Made by a program: the position numbers and the translations under genes
Shown: positions 34,831 through 42,708 of the stretch, piece after piece
How positions within the stretch are numbered: position 1 is the stretch's first letter
Layout of the letters: every line of letters starts with the position of its first letter
Notes under the pieces: generated by a model
Seen by the model: the letters and a program-made list of their open reading frames with translations, nothing else
Told to the model about the DNA's origin: nothing
Database searches by the model: none
DNA from: Methanobrevibacter sp. V74
GTDB taxonomy: Archaea > Methanobacteriota > Methanobacteria > Methanobacteriales > Methanobacteriaceae
Direction: 5' to 3'
Length of the DNA: 64,000 bases
Assembly: GCF_963082495.1 (NCBI RefSeq)
Contig: NZ_CAUJAN010000001.1
Coordinates: 1-64,000, forward strand

Positions 34831-35151
34831 TATCTTTTATTTTTTTAGTTAAAGCTTTTTTTAGTCATTAATTTACTTGCATTAATTTATTTTTCTTAAT
34901 TTAAACAATAATTCCCTTAATTTTCATATAATTAATGAATACTATTTAATTTTTATTATTAAAAATCATCAATTTCAAATTTCTTTTTTCATTGAAGTGT
35001 TAAAATTTTATTTTAAATTTAAGATATTTAGTTTTATCTTAGATTATTTCACTATATTTATTATTTTATTTAAAAATTTCATGCATTTATAATCTTTTTT
35101 GGCTGATTTGAGCAATTTAAATGGGTTTTTTAAATATTGGGGTTTTAAAAA
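34831..35151. other. Gene-free AT-rich stretch
   Basis: About 320 bases without a gene or recognisable RNA. It is almost entirely A/T and probably holds the upstream region of two divergent promoters: that of the radical SAM gene and of the adhesin gene. Confidence 0.5.
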
Positions 35152-35263
35152 CATTTATATAAGATAATAAATATAATCTTTATCCACTCATTATGAATGC
35201 TATATTTTAGTATAATCATATTTTACTATAAAATTTTCGTAATGAGAACCAAGAGGTGGAAAA
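35152..35263 (+). promoter_or_regulatory. Promoter and 5' UTR hairpin of the adhesin-like gene
   Basis: TATA box CATTTATATAAG (about 35152-35163) gives a start near 35183. The mRNA would begin almost at once with an 11-bp stem: CTCATTATGAA at 35187-35197 with TTCGTAATGAG at 35236-35246 (one U-G pair). The ribosome site GAGGTGG sits at 35253-35259, seven bases after the stem. Melting of this stem could control access to it (inference). Confidence 0.5.
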
Positions 35264-38233
35264 ATTTCGATAAAAAATAAAACATTGTTGTTATCCTTTG
35301 TGTTAATGTTGTTCTTTGTTTTAGGAGCTGTTAGTGCAGTTGATTTAACAAATGTTTCAAATTCAGAAGATTCAAATTTAGAAGATAGTGTTGATTCATT
35401 ATCTACAAACAAATTAGAAATTTCTAGCGAGGATTCTATCTCAGAAACTAATATAATTAATTCTCATGATGATAATTTGAGAGATTATTCGGATGACGAA
35501 GTTCTAAATGATACTTATTCATATTATGAGAATAATCAATCAACTTCCGATATTGAAGTAGTCGGGGAAAATACTTTGAATTCATCTATTTCAGGTACTG
35601 ATAGTGTTATTGCTGCTGATTCAAGTAATAATTTCGTCAGTGCTGGCAATTCAAGTGAATCTGGTATTAAAAATGGTACTCCAATATCTACAAAGTTAAC
35701 TGTATCTGATACTCACTACAAAAAATCAGCTACATACTTCACTTTAACTTTGAGCGATGCTGATGGCAATCCTTTAACCAATCAAAAAGTTTTCCTAACT
35801 GTGAATAAGAAAACTTATTCTGCATATACCAACTCTAAAGGTATAGCTACTATAAAAACTGCTTCTCTAGCAGTTGGATCATATTCTATTAACTTAAATT
35901 ATAATGGAAATTCAGATTATTCCCATTATTCAACTACTAAAAAGGTTAAAGTATTATCATCTATAATTGGAAGCGATTTAACAAAAACTTATGGATATAT
36001 ATCTAAGTATAAGGTTAAATTTTGGAAAGCAAATGAGGTATTGGCAAATACTAACGTTACTTTCAAAGTTAACGGCAAAACTTATACTAGAACAACTAAT
36101 GATTATGGCAATGCCGTACTCAATATAAATTTAGCTGTAGGTAAATATACCATTACTGCAATTAACCCATATTCAAAAGAAATGGTTTCACATAATATTG
36201 TAGTTAAAAAAGAAAAAACTAATTTCGATTTTGACAGTAAAAAGTATATTAGTGTTAATAAAAAAGGTTCATTTACTGTTACCTTGAAATCAGCTCATAA
36301 TATATTGCTTAAGAATAAAAAAATTTCTTTTACTTATGGTAATAAAAAAGTAACCTCAAAGACTAATGCGAATGGGAAAGCTACTGTAACTATTCCTGTT
36401 CTTTCTAAAGGTACTCATAAGATTACTTTTAAGTATGGTGGTAGCAAAAATTACAAATCAAAATCAGATTCTGCAAGTTTAGTTATTTTTAAACCAACTA
36501 CAAAACTGTCCTCATCATATTTGGTTATGAAATATAATGACGGATCTAAATTTAAAGTGAAATTAACTAATGATAAGGGTAAAAATTTAGCAAATAAAAC
36601 TGTCAATATTAAAATTAATGGAAAATCTACCATATGTAAAACTAACAAATATGGTAATGCTAAATTAAAAATTAAAGATTTAAAACCTGGTGTTTATAAA
36701 GTTAGCTATTCTCACTCTAAAAAGGGTTCTAATAGTTATTCACACGGTTCAAGTAAAGTAATTGTCATAAGAGCAGATGCAGTAATAAGTGCTAAAAATT
36801 TAAAAATGGAACCTAATGACGGTTCAACTTTTAATGTTGTTGTTAAAGACAAATCTGGAAAAGTTCTTAAAGATATTTACGTTAAATCAATAATTGATGG
36901 TAAATCATATCTTTATAAAACTGATTCTAGTGGTGTTGCTAAATTAAAAATAACTAATGGAGCTGGATACTATAAGGTTAAAACTGTAGTGACTGATTCT
37001 TGTTATAAATCAACTACACTCAATAAATACCTTACAGTTAAAGGATATAAATTCGTTGCAGAAAATAAATATTCTTCTCCGGGAGGCAATACTATATTTT
37101 CAGTAAAATTAGTTACTGAAAAAAATATAGTAGTTAAAAATGCAGTTGTTAATTTTACTTTTGAGGGTAAAATTATCTCTGGTAAAACCAATTCCAAAGG
37201 TATTGCTCAAGTTAATTTAGGTGTTTTATCCAAAGGTACACATAAAATAAAATTTGATCATGAATCAGCTTCTGGTTCAGCTAAAATATTTGTTGTTAAT
37301 AAAGTAACTATTAAAGATATTGTCACTGCATCCAAAACAGTGAAAAAATATATTTCCAAATATAATAAGTTGCCTTCAACAGTTAATATAGGTGATATTA
37401 AAGTTACTACTGCGGTGTATTTATACTTGGCTTCCAAAGCTGTTGTTAACCTAAAAACAGGTGGTAAATCTAGTATTACTTTTGAAAATATTGATAATCC
37501 TACAAATCCAAAAGGGGCAAATAATTTAGGTCATTTATCTGATTACCTTTCTGTTGCAAAAAAAATTGTTAAAACTTCAGAATCCAAAGGTAAATTGCCT
37601 AATTCTGTAAGTTCACAAGTTGGAACTATTGGTTACGATGGTTTAGTTAGTGCATTTTCACGTATTCTTGTTTCTTATGATAAATATGGTAAAATGCCTA
37701 AATATGTATATGTAAAATCTTTGTCTGGTGGAAAAACCAAAGTCACAGGTAATCTAAACTCTAAAAATACAATTGGTAATTTGGCAGCGTACTTGGCAGC
37801 TTCTAAAAACTGTGAAGTTAACGATGCTAAAATCAAAAAGTTAGTTACTAAGCTGACTAAAAATTGTGGTACTGATAAAGAAAAGGCAGATGCGATTTTT
37901 AAATACGTAAGAGATGCAATCGGATATAGTTTCTATTATAATACAAAATACGGTGCTGCCGGCACTTTAAAAACAAAATCTGGAAATTGTGTGGACTTAT
38001 CACATTTACTTGTAGCTATGTATAGAAATGCAGGTTTAGCTGCTAGATATGGTCATGGAAAATGTACTTTTTCAAGTGGAAATACTTATGGGCATGTCTG
38101 GACTCAAGTATTAATAGGTAATACTTGGACTGTTGCTGATGCTACAAGTTCTAGAAACTCGTTAGGTCATGTGGCTAATTGGAATGTAAAATCATATTCA
38201 CTTGAGGGTTATTTCTCAAGTATTTCTTTCTAA
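35264..38233 (+). CDS. Secreted adhesin-like pseudomurein peptidase (C71-type transglutaminase fold)
   Basis: About 989 residues. The signal peptide SIKNKTLLLSFVLMLFFVLG-AVSA is only complete if translation starts at ATT 35264, 4 bases after GAGGTGG; TTG 35285 would give a signal lacking its basic part. After an acidic Ser/Asn-rich region come about six Ig-like repeats (KLTVSDTHYKKSATYFTLTL, NSKGIATIKTASLAVGSYSI pattern) to ~670. Pseudomurein-binding repeats (SKGKLPNSV, KYGKMPKYVYVKSL) occupy roughly 680-835. The C-terminus has Cys909 (GNCVDLS), His944 (YGHVW) and Asp959 (VADAT), the triad of PeiW/PeiP-like endoisopeptidases. It likely remodels or lyses pseudomurein or anchors to it. Confidence 0.85.
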   Translation: MSIKNKTLLLSFVLMLFFVLGAVSAVDLTNVSNSEDSNLEDSVDSLSTNKLEISSEDSISETNIINSHDDNLRDYSDDEVLNDTYSYYENNQSTSDIEVVGENTLNSSISGTDSVIAADSSNNFVSAGNSSESGIKNGTPISTKLTVSDTHYKKSATYFTLTLSDADGNPLTNQKVFLTVNKKTYSAYTNSKGIATIKTASLAVGSYSINLNYNGNSDYSHYSTTKKVKVLSSIIGSDLTKTYGYISKYKVKFWKANEVLANTNVTFKVNGKTYTRTTNDYGNAVLNINLAVGKYTITAINPYSKEMVSHNIVVKKEKTNFDFDSKKYISVNKKGSFTVTLKSAHNILLKNKKISFTYGNKKVTSKTNANGKATVTIPVLSKGTHKITFKYGGSKNYKSKSDSASLVIFKPTTKLSSSYLVMKYNDGSKFKVKLTNDKGKNLANKTVNIKINGKSTICKTNKYGNAKLKIKDLKPGVYKVSYSHSKKGSNSYSHGSSKVIVIRADAVISAKNLKMEPNDGSTFNVVVKDKSGKVLKDIYVKSIIDGKSYLYKTDSSGVAKLKITNGAGYYKVKTVVTDSCYKSTTLNKYLTVKGYKFVAENKYSSPGGNTIFSVKLVTEKNIVVKNAVVNFTFEGKIISGKTNSKGIAQVNLGVLSKGTHKIKFDHESASGSAKIFVVNKVTIKDIVTASKTVKKYISKYNKLPSTVNIGDIKVTTAVYLYLASKAVVNLKTGGKSSITFENIDNPTNPKGANNLGHLSDYLSVAKKIVKTSESKGKLPNSVSSQVGTIGYDGLVSAFSRILVSYDKYGKMPKYVYVKSLSGGKTKVTGNLNSKNTIGNLAAYLAASKNCEVNDAKIKKLVTKLTKNCGTDKEKADAIFKYVRDAIGYSFYYNTKYGAAGTLKTKSGNCVDLSHLLVAMYRNAGLAARYGHGKCTFSSGNTYGHVWTQVLIGNTWTVADATSSRNSLGHVANWNVKSYSLEGYFSSISF

Positions 38234-38474
38234 TTAACTACTTTTTATTTTTTTATCTTTTTTGACTATTTCAAAAACTTAAATGATTTTATTTAAACAA
38301 ATTTTTCATTAAAAACTTTTTCTTATTATTCAGAGTTGTCTTAAAGCTAATAAATCGCTTATCGTGAAATATTTTTTGCTGATTTTTTTTTTTGAAAATG
38401 ACCTTTTTTTCAATAGCTATAAATTTATACAAGTTTTTATATAATTAAATCATCAAACTAATTGGGATAATAGT

Positions 38475-38933
38475 ATGAATTCTAAAAGATATAATAAAGT
38501 TGCTGTAGGGGGAACTTTTGACAAATTTCATGATGGGCATAAAAAGTTGTTATCGACCGCTTTCGAGATTGGAGATTGTATTGAAATTGGTGTGACTTCA
38601 GATGCTTTTGGAGGTTTAAAAGGGGATATCGATCCTTGTAAAGAAAGGATGAGTAATCTCAAATCTTTTTTTGATGACAAATCAAATTTTTCAGTTGTTC
38701 AATTAGATGATCCTTATGGTACTACAATATTTGATGCAGATTTTGAAGCCATTGTTGTAAGTGAGGAAACTGAACCCACGGCAGTTAAAATCAATGAAAT
38801 TAGAGTTTCAAAAGGCATGAAACCAATAGATATTGTTGTTGTTAGTTTTGTATTGGCTTATGATGGAACTCCCATATCTTCCACAAGAATTAGGCGTGGT
38901 GAGATTAATCAAAATGGGAAATTCATCAAATGA
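38475..38933 (+). CDS. coaD: Phosphopantetheine adenylyltransferase (archaeal type)
   Basis: 152 residues, the archaeal PPAT, which adds AMP to 4'-phosphopantetheine in CoA synthesis. Nucleotidyltransferase motifs: VAVGGTFDKFHDGHKKLL (T/HxGH-like) near residue 9, GVTSDAFGG, DDPYGTTIFDADFEAIVVSEET, and ISSTRIRRGEIN at the C-terminus. The usual archaeal length. A TATA-like GCTATAAATTTATAC precedes it. A ~240-base AT-rich gap with no gene separates it from the adhesin. Confidence 0.88.
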   Translation: MNSKRYNKVAVGGTFDKFHDGHKKLLSTAFEIGDCIEIGVTSDAFGGLKGDIDPCKERMSNLKSFFDDKSNFSVVQLDDPYGTTIFDADFEAIVVSEETEPTAVKINEIRVSKGMKPIDIVVVSFVLAYDGTPISSTRIRRGEINQNGKFIK

Positions 38934-39021
38934 TAAAAAAAATAATCGATATGTTTATAAGTACAGTTCGATATAATATTAATTGACATAAAAATATTTT
39001 TATGTAATGTGAGGTGGTTAT

Positions 39022-39213
39022 ATGGTAGTAAAAATAGACTCAAATTTGTGTGGACACATTGAAAATTGCCCAGTACAAGGGTTATGCATTAAACTTTGTG
39101 AACAAAATGCAATCATAGAAGAAAATGGTGATGTTGCTATTGTTTCTGAAAATTGTGATGATTGTGATCTTTGCATACAAAATTGTCCAAATCAAGCTAT
39201 CTCTAAAGCATGA
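39022..39213 (+). CDS. Small ferredoxin (two-cluster type)
   Basis: 63 residues with two cysteine groups. The first is irregular, LCGHIENCPVQGLCIKLCEQ, and the second typical, CDDCDLCIQNCPNQAI. So up to two 4Fe-4S clusters, the first perhaps altered. It overlaps the polyferredoxin frame (ATGA at 39210) and is likely its partner. Homologues are found beside polyferredoxin genes of the formylmethanofuran dehydrogenase type. GTGAGGTGG precedes the ATG. Confidence 0.78.
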   Translation: MVVKIDSNLCGHIENCPVQGLCIKLCEQNAIIEENGDVAIVSENCDDCDLCIQNCPNQAISKA

Positions 39214-39221
39214 GGGATAAA

Positions 39222-40232
39222 ATGTTTGATATTAAAAGAGAGGGTGAACAACACCGTAACTTATCTTATCAAGATGCAAATTGTCTTGGTTGCGGTATAT
39301 GTGTTGAAATATGTCCAACTGACTCTTTAAGATTAGGACCAATCGTACCTATTGCTAGAGGGTTAATAGAAATGGATTTAGTTTCTATTAATGCGGACTC
39401 TTGTGTATTCTGCGGTTTATGTTCAGTTGCATGTCCGTTTGAGGCATTGTCTTTAAATATTGATGGAATTAATGTTAAAGATATGGAGGAATACCCGATT
39501 TGGGAAGTTGAATCAATAGTCGATGATGATGACTGTATTTACTGTGGTAGATGTTATGAAGTCTGTCCTCAGGATTCAATTATTTTCAAAAGAAACCTTC
39601 CTGAAACTAAAGATTTAGTTAGGGGAGAAATTGATATTGATGAGGATAAATGTATTTATTGTGCTTACTGTGCAGAATTATGTCCTGTAGGTGCTATTGA
39701 TATTAAAAATATTCCCACATCAAGCATTGACTTGTTAAATAATTCTATTGATGTGGATTTGTCAAAATGTGTTTTTTGCGGGGTTTGTAAGAGAATATGT
39801 CCTGAAAATGCGATTTATGAAGTCTGCGCTACTTGTATGTATAGTGATGAAATTAAAACGCCTAAAATCACTGGCAATACATTTATTGTGGAGGAATCTT
39901 GTGTAAGTTGTTCTTGGTGTTCAGAAATCTGCCCATCAGATGCGATTTCTATTGTCAAACCATTTGAGGGTAAATTAGAATTGATTGAAACTGATGAAAA
40001 AATATGTAAAGGGGATTCATGCCATGCATGTCAGGATGTTTGCTCCTGTAATGCGGTTTCAATTATTGATGGCAAATCTGTTACTAATTTGGACTTCTGT
40101 AATTTATGTGGAGCTTGTGTAACCGCATGTCCTCAAAATATTAGGGTTGTATCTAGAACAACAATGAAATTAAATAATATTAATTCCGAGACTTGGAACA
40201 ATATATTAAAAACTTTATTGGCGGGAAAATAG
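39222..40232 (+). CDS. fwdF: FwdF-like polyferredoxin
   Basis: 336 residues with eight cysteine groups: CLGCGICVEIC, CVFCGLCSVAC, CIYCGRCYEVC, CIYCAYCAELC, CVFCGVCKRIC, CVSCSWCSEIC, CKGDSCHACQDVC and CNLCGACVTAC, plus CATC. This fits FwdF, the electron-wire polyferredoxin of tungsten formylmethanofuran dehydrogenase, and the start MFDIKREGEQHRNLSY matches that family. The ATG at 39222 has GAGGGA before it; an ATG at 39210 overlaps the previous stop. The catalytic Fwd subunits are not in the window, so it may serve elsewhere. Confidence 0.8.
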   Translation: MFDIKREGEQHRNLSYQDANCLGCGICVEICPTDSLRLGPIVPIARGLIEMDLVSINADSCVFCGLCSVACPFEALSLNIDGINVKDMEEYPIWEVESIVDDDDCIYCGRCYEVCPQDSIIFKRNLPETKDLVRGEIDIDEDKCIYCAYCAELCPVGAIDIKNIPTSSIDLLNNSIDVDLSKCVFCGVCKRICPENAIYEVCATCMYSDEIKTPKITGNTFIVEESCVSCSWCSEICPSDAISIVKPFEGKLELIETDEKICKGDSCHACQDVCSCNAVSIIDGKSVTNLDFCNLCGACVTACPQNIRVVSRTTMKLNNINSETWNNILKTLLAGK

Positions 40233-40251
40233 AGAGAATTTCTCTCCATTT

Positions 40252-40434
40252 TCATATTTTATTTATTATATAATCTCTTTCTATTTTTAATAAATTTTGA
40301 ATGCTAGTTTGGGTTTTACTGGTTATATTTGACATATAACTTCCAACAAGAAGTACAATTACAATTAACCCTCCAATTATTAGGATGAGTTCTGCACTGC
40401 CCTGTCCTTTATTATCAAGTTTTTTTCTATACAT
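40252..40434 (-). CDS. Class III signal peptide (pilin-like) protein, distal copy
   Basis: 60 residues: basic start [10 protein letters not shown], then [24 protein letters not shown], then a short polar C-terminus. Cleavage by the EppA-type peptidase would be before QGSAE. This is the tripartite archaeal type IV pilin layout, though very short. ATG 40434 was chosen for the classic signal over the longer frame to 40467. It overlaps its upstream twin by 8 bases, so they form a coupled pair. Confidence 0.75.
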   Translation of the reverse strand: MYRKKLDNKGQGSAELILIIGGLIVIVLLVGSYMSNITSKTQTSIQNLLKIERDYIINKI

Positions 40435-40645
40435 GTGTTCTGTTATCAAGTATTGTGTTTCTAACATCTATGATGTCATCTTTTGCTTTCAGACTAACAT
40501 CACTAGTGTTCATGTATGATCTGTATATTGTTAATGCAAGTAATGCGATAACAATAACTCCTCCAAACAGAAGAATGTATTCTGCTGCACCTTGACCTGA
40601 ATTTTCATTGATGAATTTTTTCATTTTTTTCATTTTTTTCACCAA
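40427..40645 (-). CDS. Class III signal peptide (pilin-like) protein, proximal copy
   Basis: 72 residues: [17 protein letters not shown] (Lys-rich), [24 protein letters not shown] (hydrophobic helix after a predicted cleavage site before QGAAE), then a short polar tail ([21 protein letters not shown]). The QxAxEYI motif is the hallmark of archaeal class III signal peptides processed by EppA and assembled into pili or similar filaments. Transcribed with its paralogue downstream. No pilus assembly genes are in the window. Confidence 0.8.
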   Translation of the reverse strand: MVKKMKKMKKFINENSGQGAAEYILLFGGVIVIALLALTIYRSYMNTSDVSLKAKDDIIDVRNTILDNRTHV

Positions 40646-40817
40646 ACTAATTTTATGTTTTTTTACTATATTAATATTACTATATTCTAAAAAAGTATTA
40701 CTTTACCTCATTTTTCCAGGATTCTTACTTTTTTTATCCAATAACTTTATAAATATTGTTAAATAAATAATTTCATAGTTAAATAATAGTGTGATAATAA
40801 TTGATAAGGGTGAAAAC

Positions 40818-41984
40818 GTGGGAAATACAATAAAATTAGTTTCAGGTTTTATTTTATTTGTAATAGGTGTTCTCCTTGCATATGAAACAATGGTCTATAA
40901 CTTATTGGACATTTTGTTAATAGTTGGTATATTCATTTCAGTTGTAGGGATAATAATGATTGTCAGCTATTTTGTTGATTCAAATGCATCTAGAACAACG
41001 GATATGATTAAAGAATTTATAGAATCTCGTGAAGATAATTTCCGTTCATTTAACGGTATTGAAAGAAAAACAACTGATGATAAACAGCCACTTAGAGTTC
41101 GCAAAGAATTTAATGATTATGATGATGGGGGTTATGAAGACTTTGTAGTTGATGAATATCCAGATTCCTCAACTAGTGAATTTTTTGGGACTTCTTTTGA
41201 AGATAATTCAAATGAGGGTTTAAATGCTGTCTCTCAACAGGAGTCAGAAGTAGATTTCAGTAAACAGCTTGATTTTACTCCTCATTATGAAAAACCATTA
41301 AAAGTCACTAGAACTCCTAGAAGACGTGAAGAAAGATATACAGATGAAGTTCCAGAATTCATTGTTGAACCAACTCATAATTCAAATGATATTCAGGATG
41401 CTTTAGCATATGAAGATTCCTTAAATGAACCAGCTTTACATACTCCAAATAAGATTGCTCCAGAAGTTCCAGCTAGAGATATCAAAATCGATATTAACAA
41501 TCCTGAGAGTTTACCAGTTCCAAAATCACTTAAAAGTTATGTAATTTCGGATTATGGAGTATTAACTTCTCAAGAGGCTTTTGATAATTTAGCAGTTAAT
41601 GTTAATAAAGAAATCATGTTGGAAATTCCATCATTGAAAGATTTATCAGACCGTGTTTTATCTTATGTACCAACAATTTATTCTAGGGTAATAATTGATG
41701 AATTTGATGTTTCTGATATGTCTTATATGTTTTTAATATCTTCTCTTTTAAAACAGGGAGTTCATATTAAAACAGTTCCGAAAGTACATTCTATAAATTT
41801 AATTACAGATGATTCACATGCTATGATTATATCTGAAGGTAAAAATAATTTGGAATATGGTGCTATATATGATGATAGGAACTCTATTTCCAATATAAGG
41901 GCTAATTTCGAAAAAACTTGGAATATAGCTTCTAATTTAAATGAAAATATTTTAATGAATAATGCTCATGGTGGTGTTGTATAA
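40818..41984 (+). CDS. Membrane protein of unknown function
   Basis: 388 residues. Two N-terminal membrane helices (LVSGFILFVIGVLLAYETM and LLIVGIFISVVGIIMIVSYF) anchor an acidic, Ser/Asp/Glu-rich disordered stretch to about residue 220. The C-terminal ~170 residues are folded (LKSYVISDYGVLTSQEAFDNL, SRVIIDEFDVSDMSYMFLISSLL, HAMIISEGKNNLEYGAIYDD) and faintly resemble HKD/PLD-like or sensory folds, but no motif is clear. GTG 40818 was chosen because GGGTGA precedes it. Its stop overlaps the next start by one base (TAATG). Confidence 0.7.
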   Translation: MGNTIKLVSGFILFVIGVLLAYETMVYNLLDILLIVGIFISVVGIIMIVSYFVDSNASRTTDMIKEFIESREDNFRSFNGIERKTTDDKQPLRVRKEFNDYDDGGYEDFVVDEYPDSSTSEFFGTSFEDNSNEGLNAVSQQESEVDFSKQLDFTPHYEKPLKVTRTPRRREERYTDEVPEFIVEPTHNSNDIQDALAYEDSLNEPALHTPNKIAPEVPARDIKIDINNPESLPVPKSLKSYVISDYGVLTSQEAFDNLAVNVNKEIMLEIPSLKDLSDRVLSYVPTIYSRVIIDEFDVSDMSYMFLISSLLKQGVHIKTVPKVHSINLITDDSHAMIISEGKNNLEYGAIYDDRNSISNIRANFEKTWNIASNLNENILMNNAHGGVV

Positions 41985-42703
41985 TGGAGATTAGGTGGTT
42001 GGGACACTCTGCTTTTGAAATAATAAGTGATGGGGGTGTTAAAATCCTAATTGATCCATTTATAAGTAATAATCCTGCCTGCCAAGTTCCAGTCGAAGAA
42101 TTAAATCCAGATATAATTTTACTTACTCATGGGCATTTAGATCATTTTGGTGATGCATTAGAAATTTCAAACAGTACTAATGCCCCTATAGCTTGTATCC
42201 ATGAAATTTCACTCTTTTTAGCAAAACAAGGAATTAGAAATATTAGCGTCAATATTGGAGGTTCATTTATATTTAGAAATATTAAATTCACAATGCTTGA
42301 AGCTAAACATTCTTCTGATATTGATCTGGTTGAAGAAATCGTGCCTGGAGGTACGGCCGCAAGCTTTTTAATAACTTTTGAAGATGGAACTAAAATATAT
42401 CATGCTGGGGATACGGGTTTATTCGGTGATATGAAAACTATAATTGGTTCAATATACAAGCCTGATGTTGTTATGGTTCCTATTGGTGATAAATTCACCA
42501 TGGGTCCTTTTGAAGCGGCATTAGCTTCAATGTGGATGAATCCTAAAGTGGTTATTCCAATGCATTACAATACATTTCCACCGATTGAACAAGATCCTGC
42601 AATTTTCGCTAATTTTGTAAGCCAGTTTAACCCGAATATTGATATTGTGGTTATGAATCCTGGTGAATATTTTGAATTTAATCCTGAAGATTGTCAGGAT
42701 TAA
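41984..42703 (+). CDS. Metal-dependent hydrolase, UPF0173/UlaG-like
   Basis: 239 residues of the metallo-beta-lactamase fold in the UPF0173 group: MEIRWLGHSAFEI, LIDPFISNNPACQV, ILLTHGHLDHFGDA (HxHxDH motif), KIYHAGDTGLFGDMK, and MHYNTFPPIEQDP at the end. Substrate unknown. It is translationally coupled to the membrane protein upstream (TAATG) and so may work with it at the membrane face. It converges on rqcH five bases away. Confidence 0.88.
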   Translation: MEIRWLGHSAFEIISDGGVKILIDPFISNNPACQVPVEELNPDIILLTHGHLDHFGDALEISNSTNAPIACIHEISLFLAKQGIRNISVNIGGSFIFRNIKFTMLEAKHSSDIDLVEEIVPGGTAASFLITFEDGTKIYHAGDTGLFGDMKTIIGSIYKPDVVMVPIGDKFTMGPFEAALASMWMNPKVVIPMHYNTFPPIEQDPAIFANFVSQFNPNIDIVVMNPGEYFEFNPEDCQD

Positions 42704-42708
42704 TTTTT

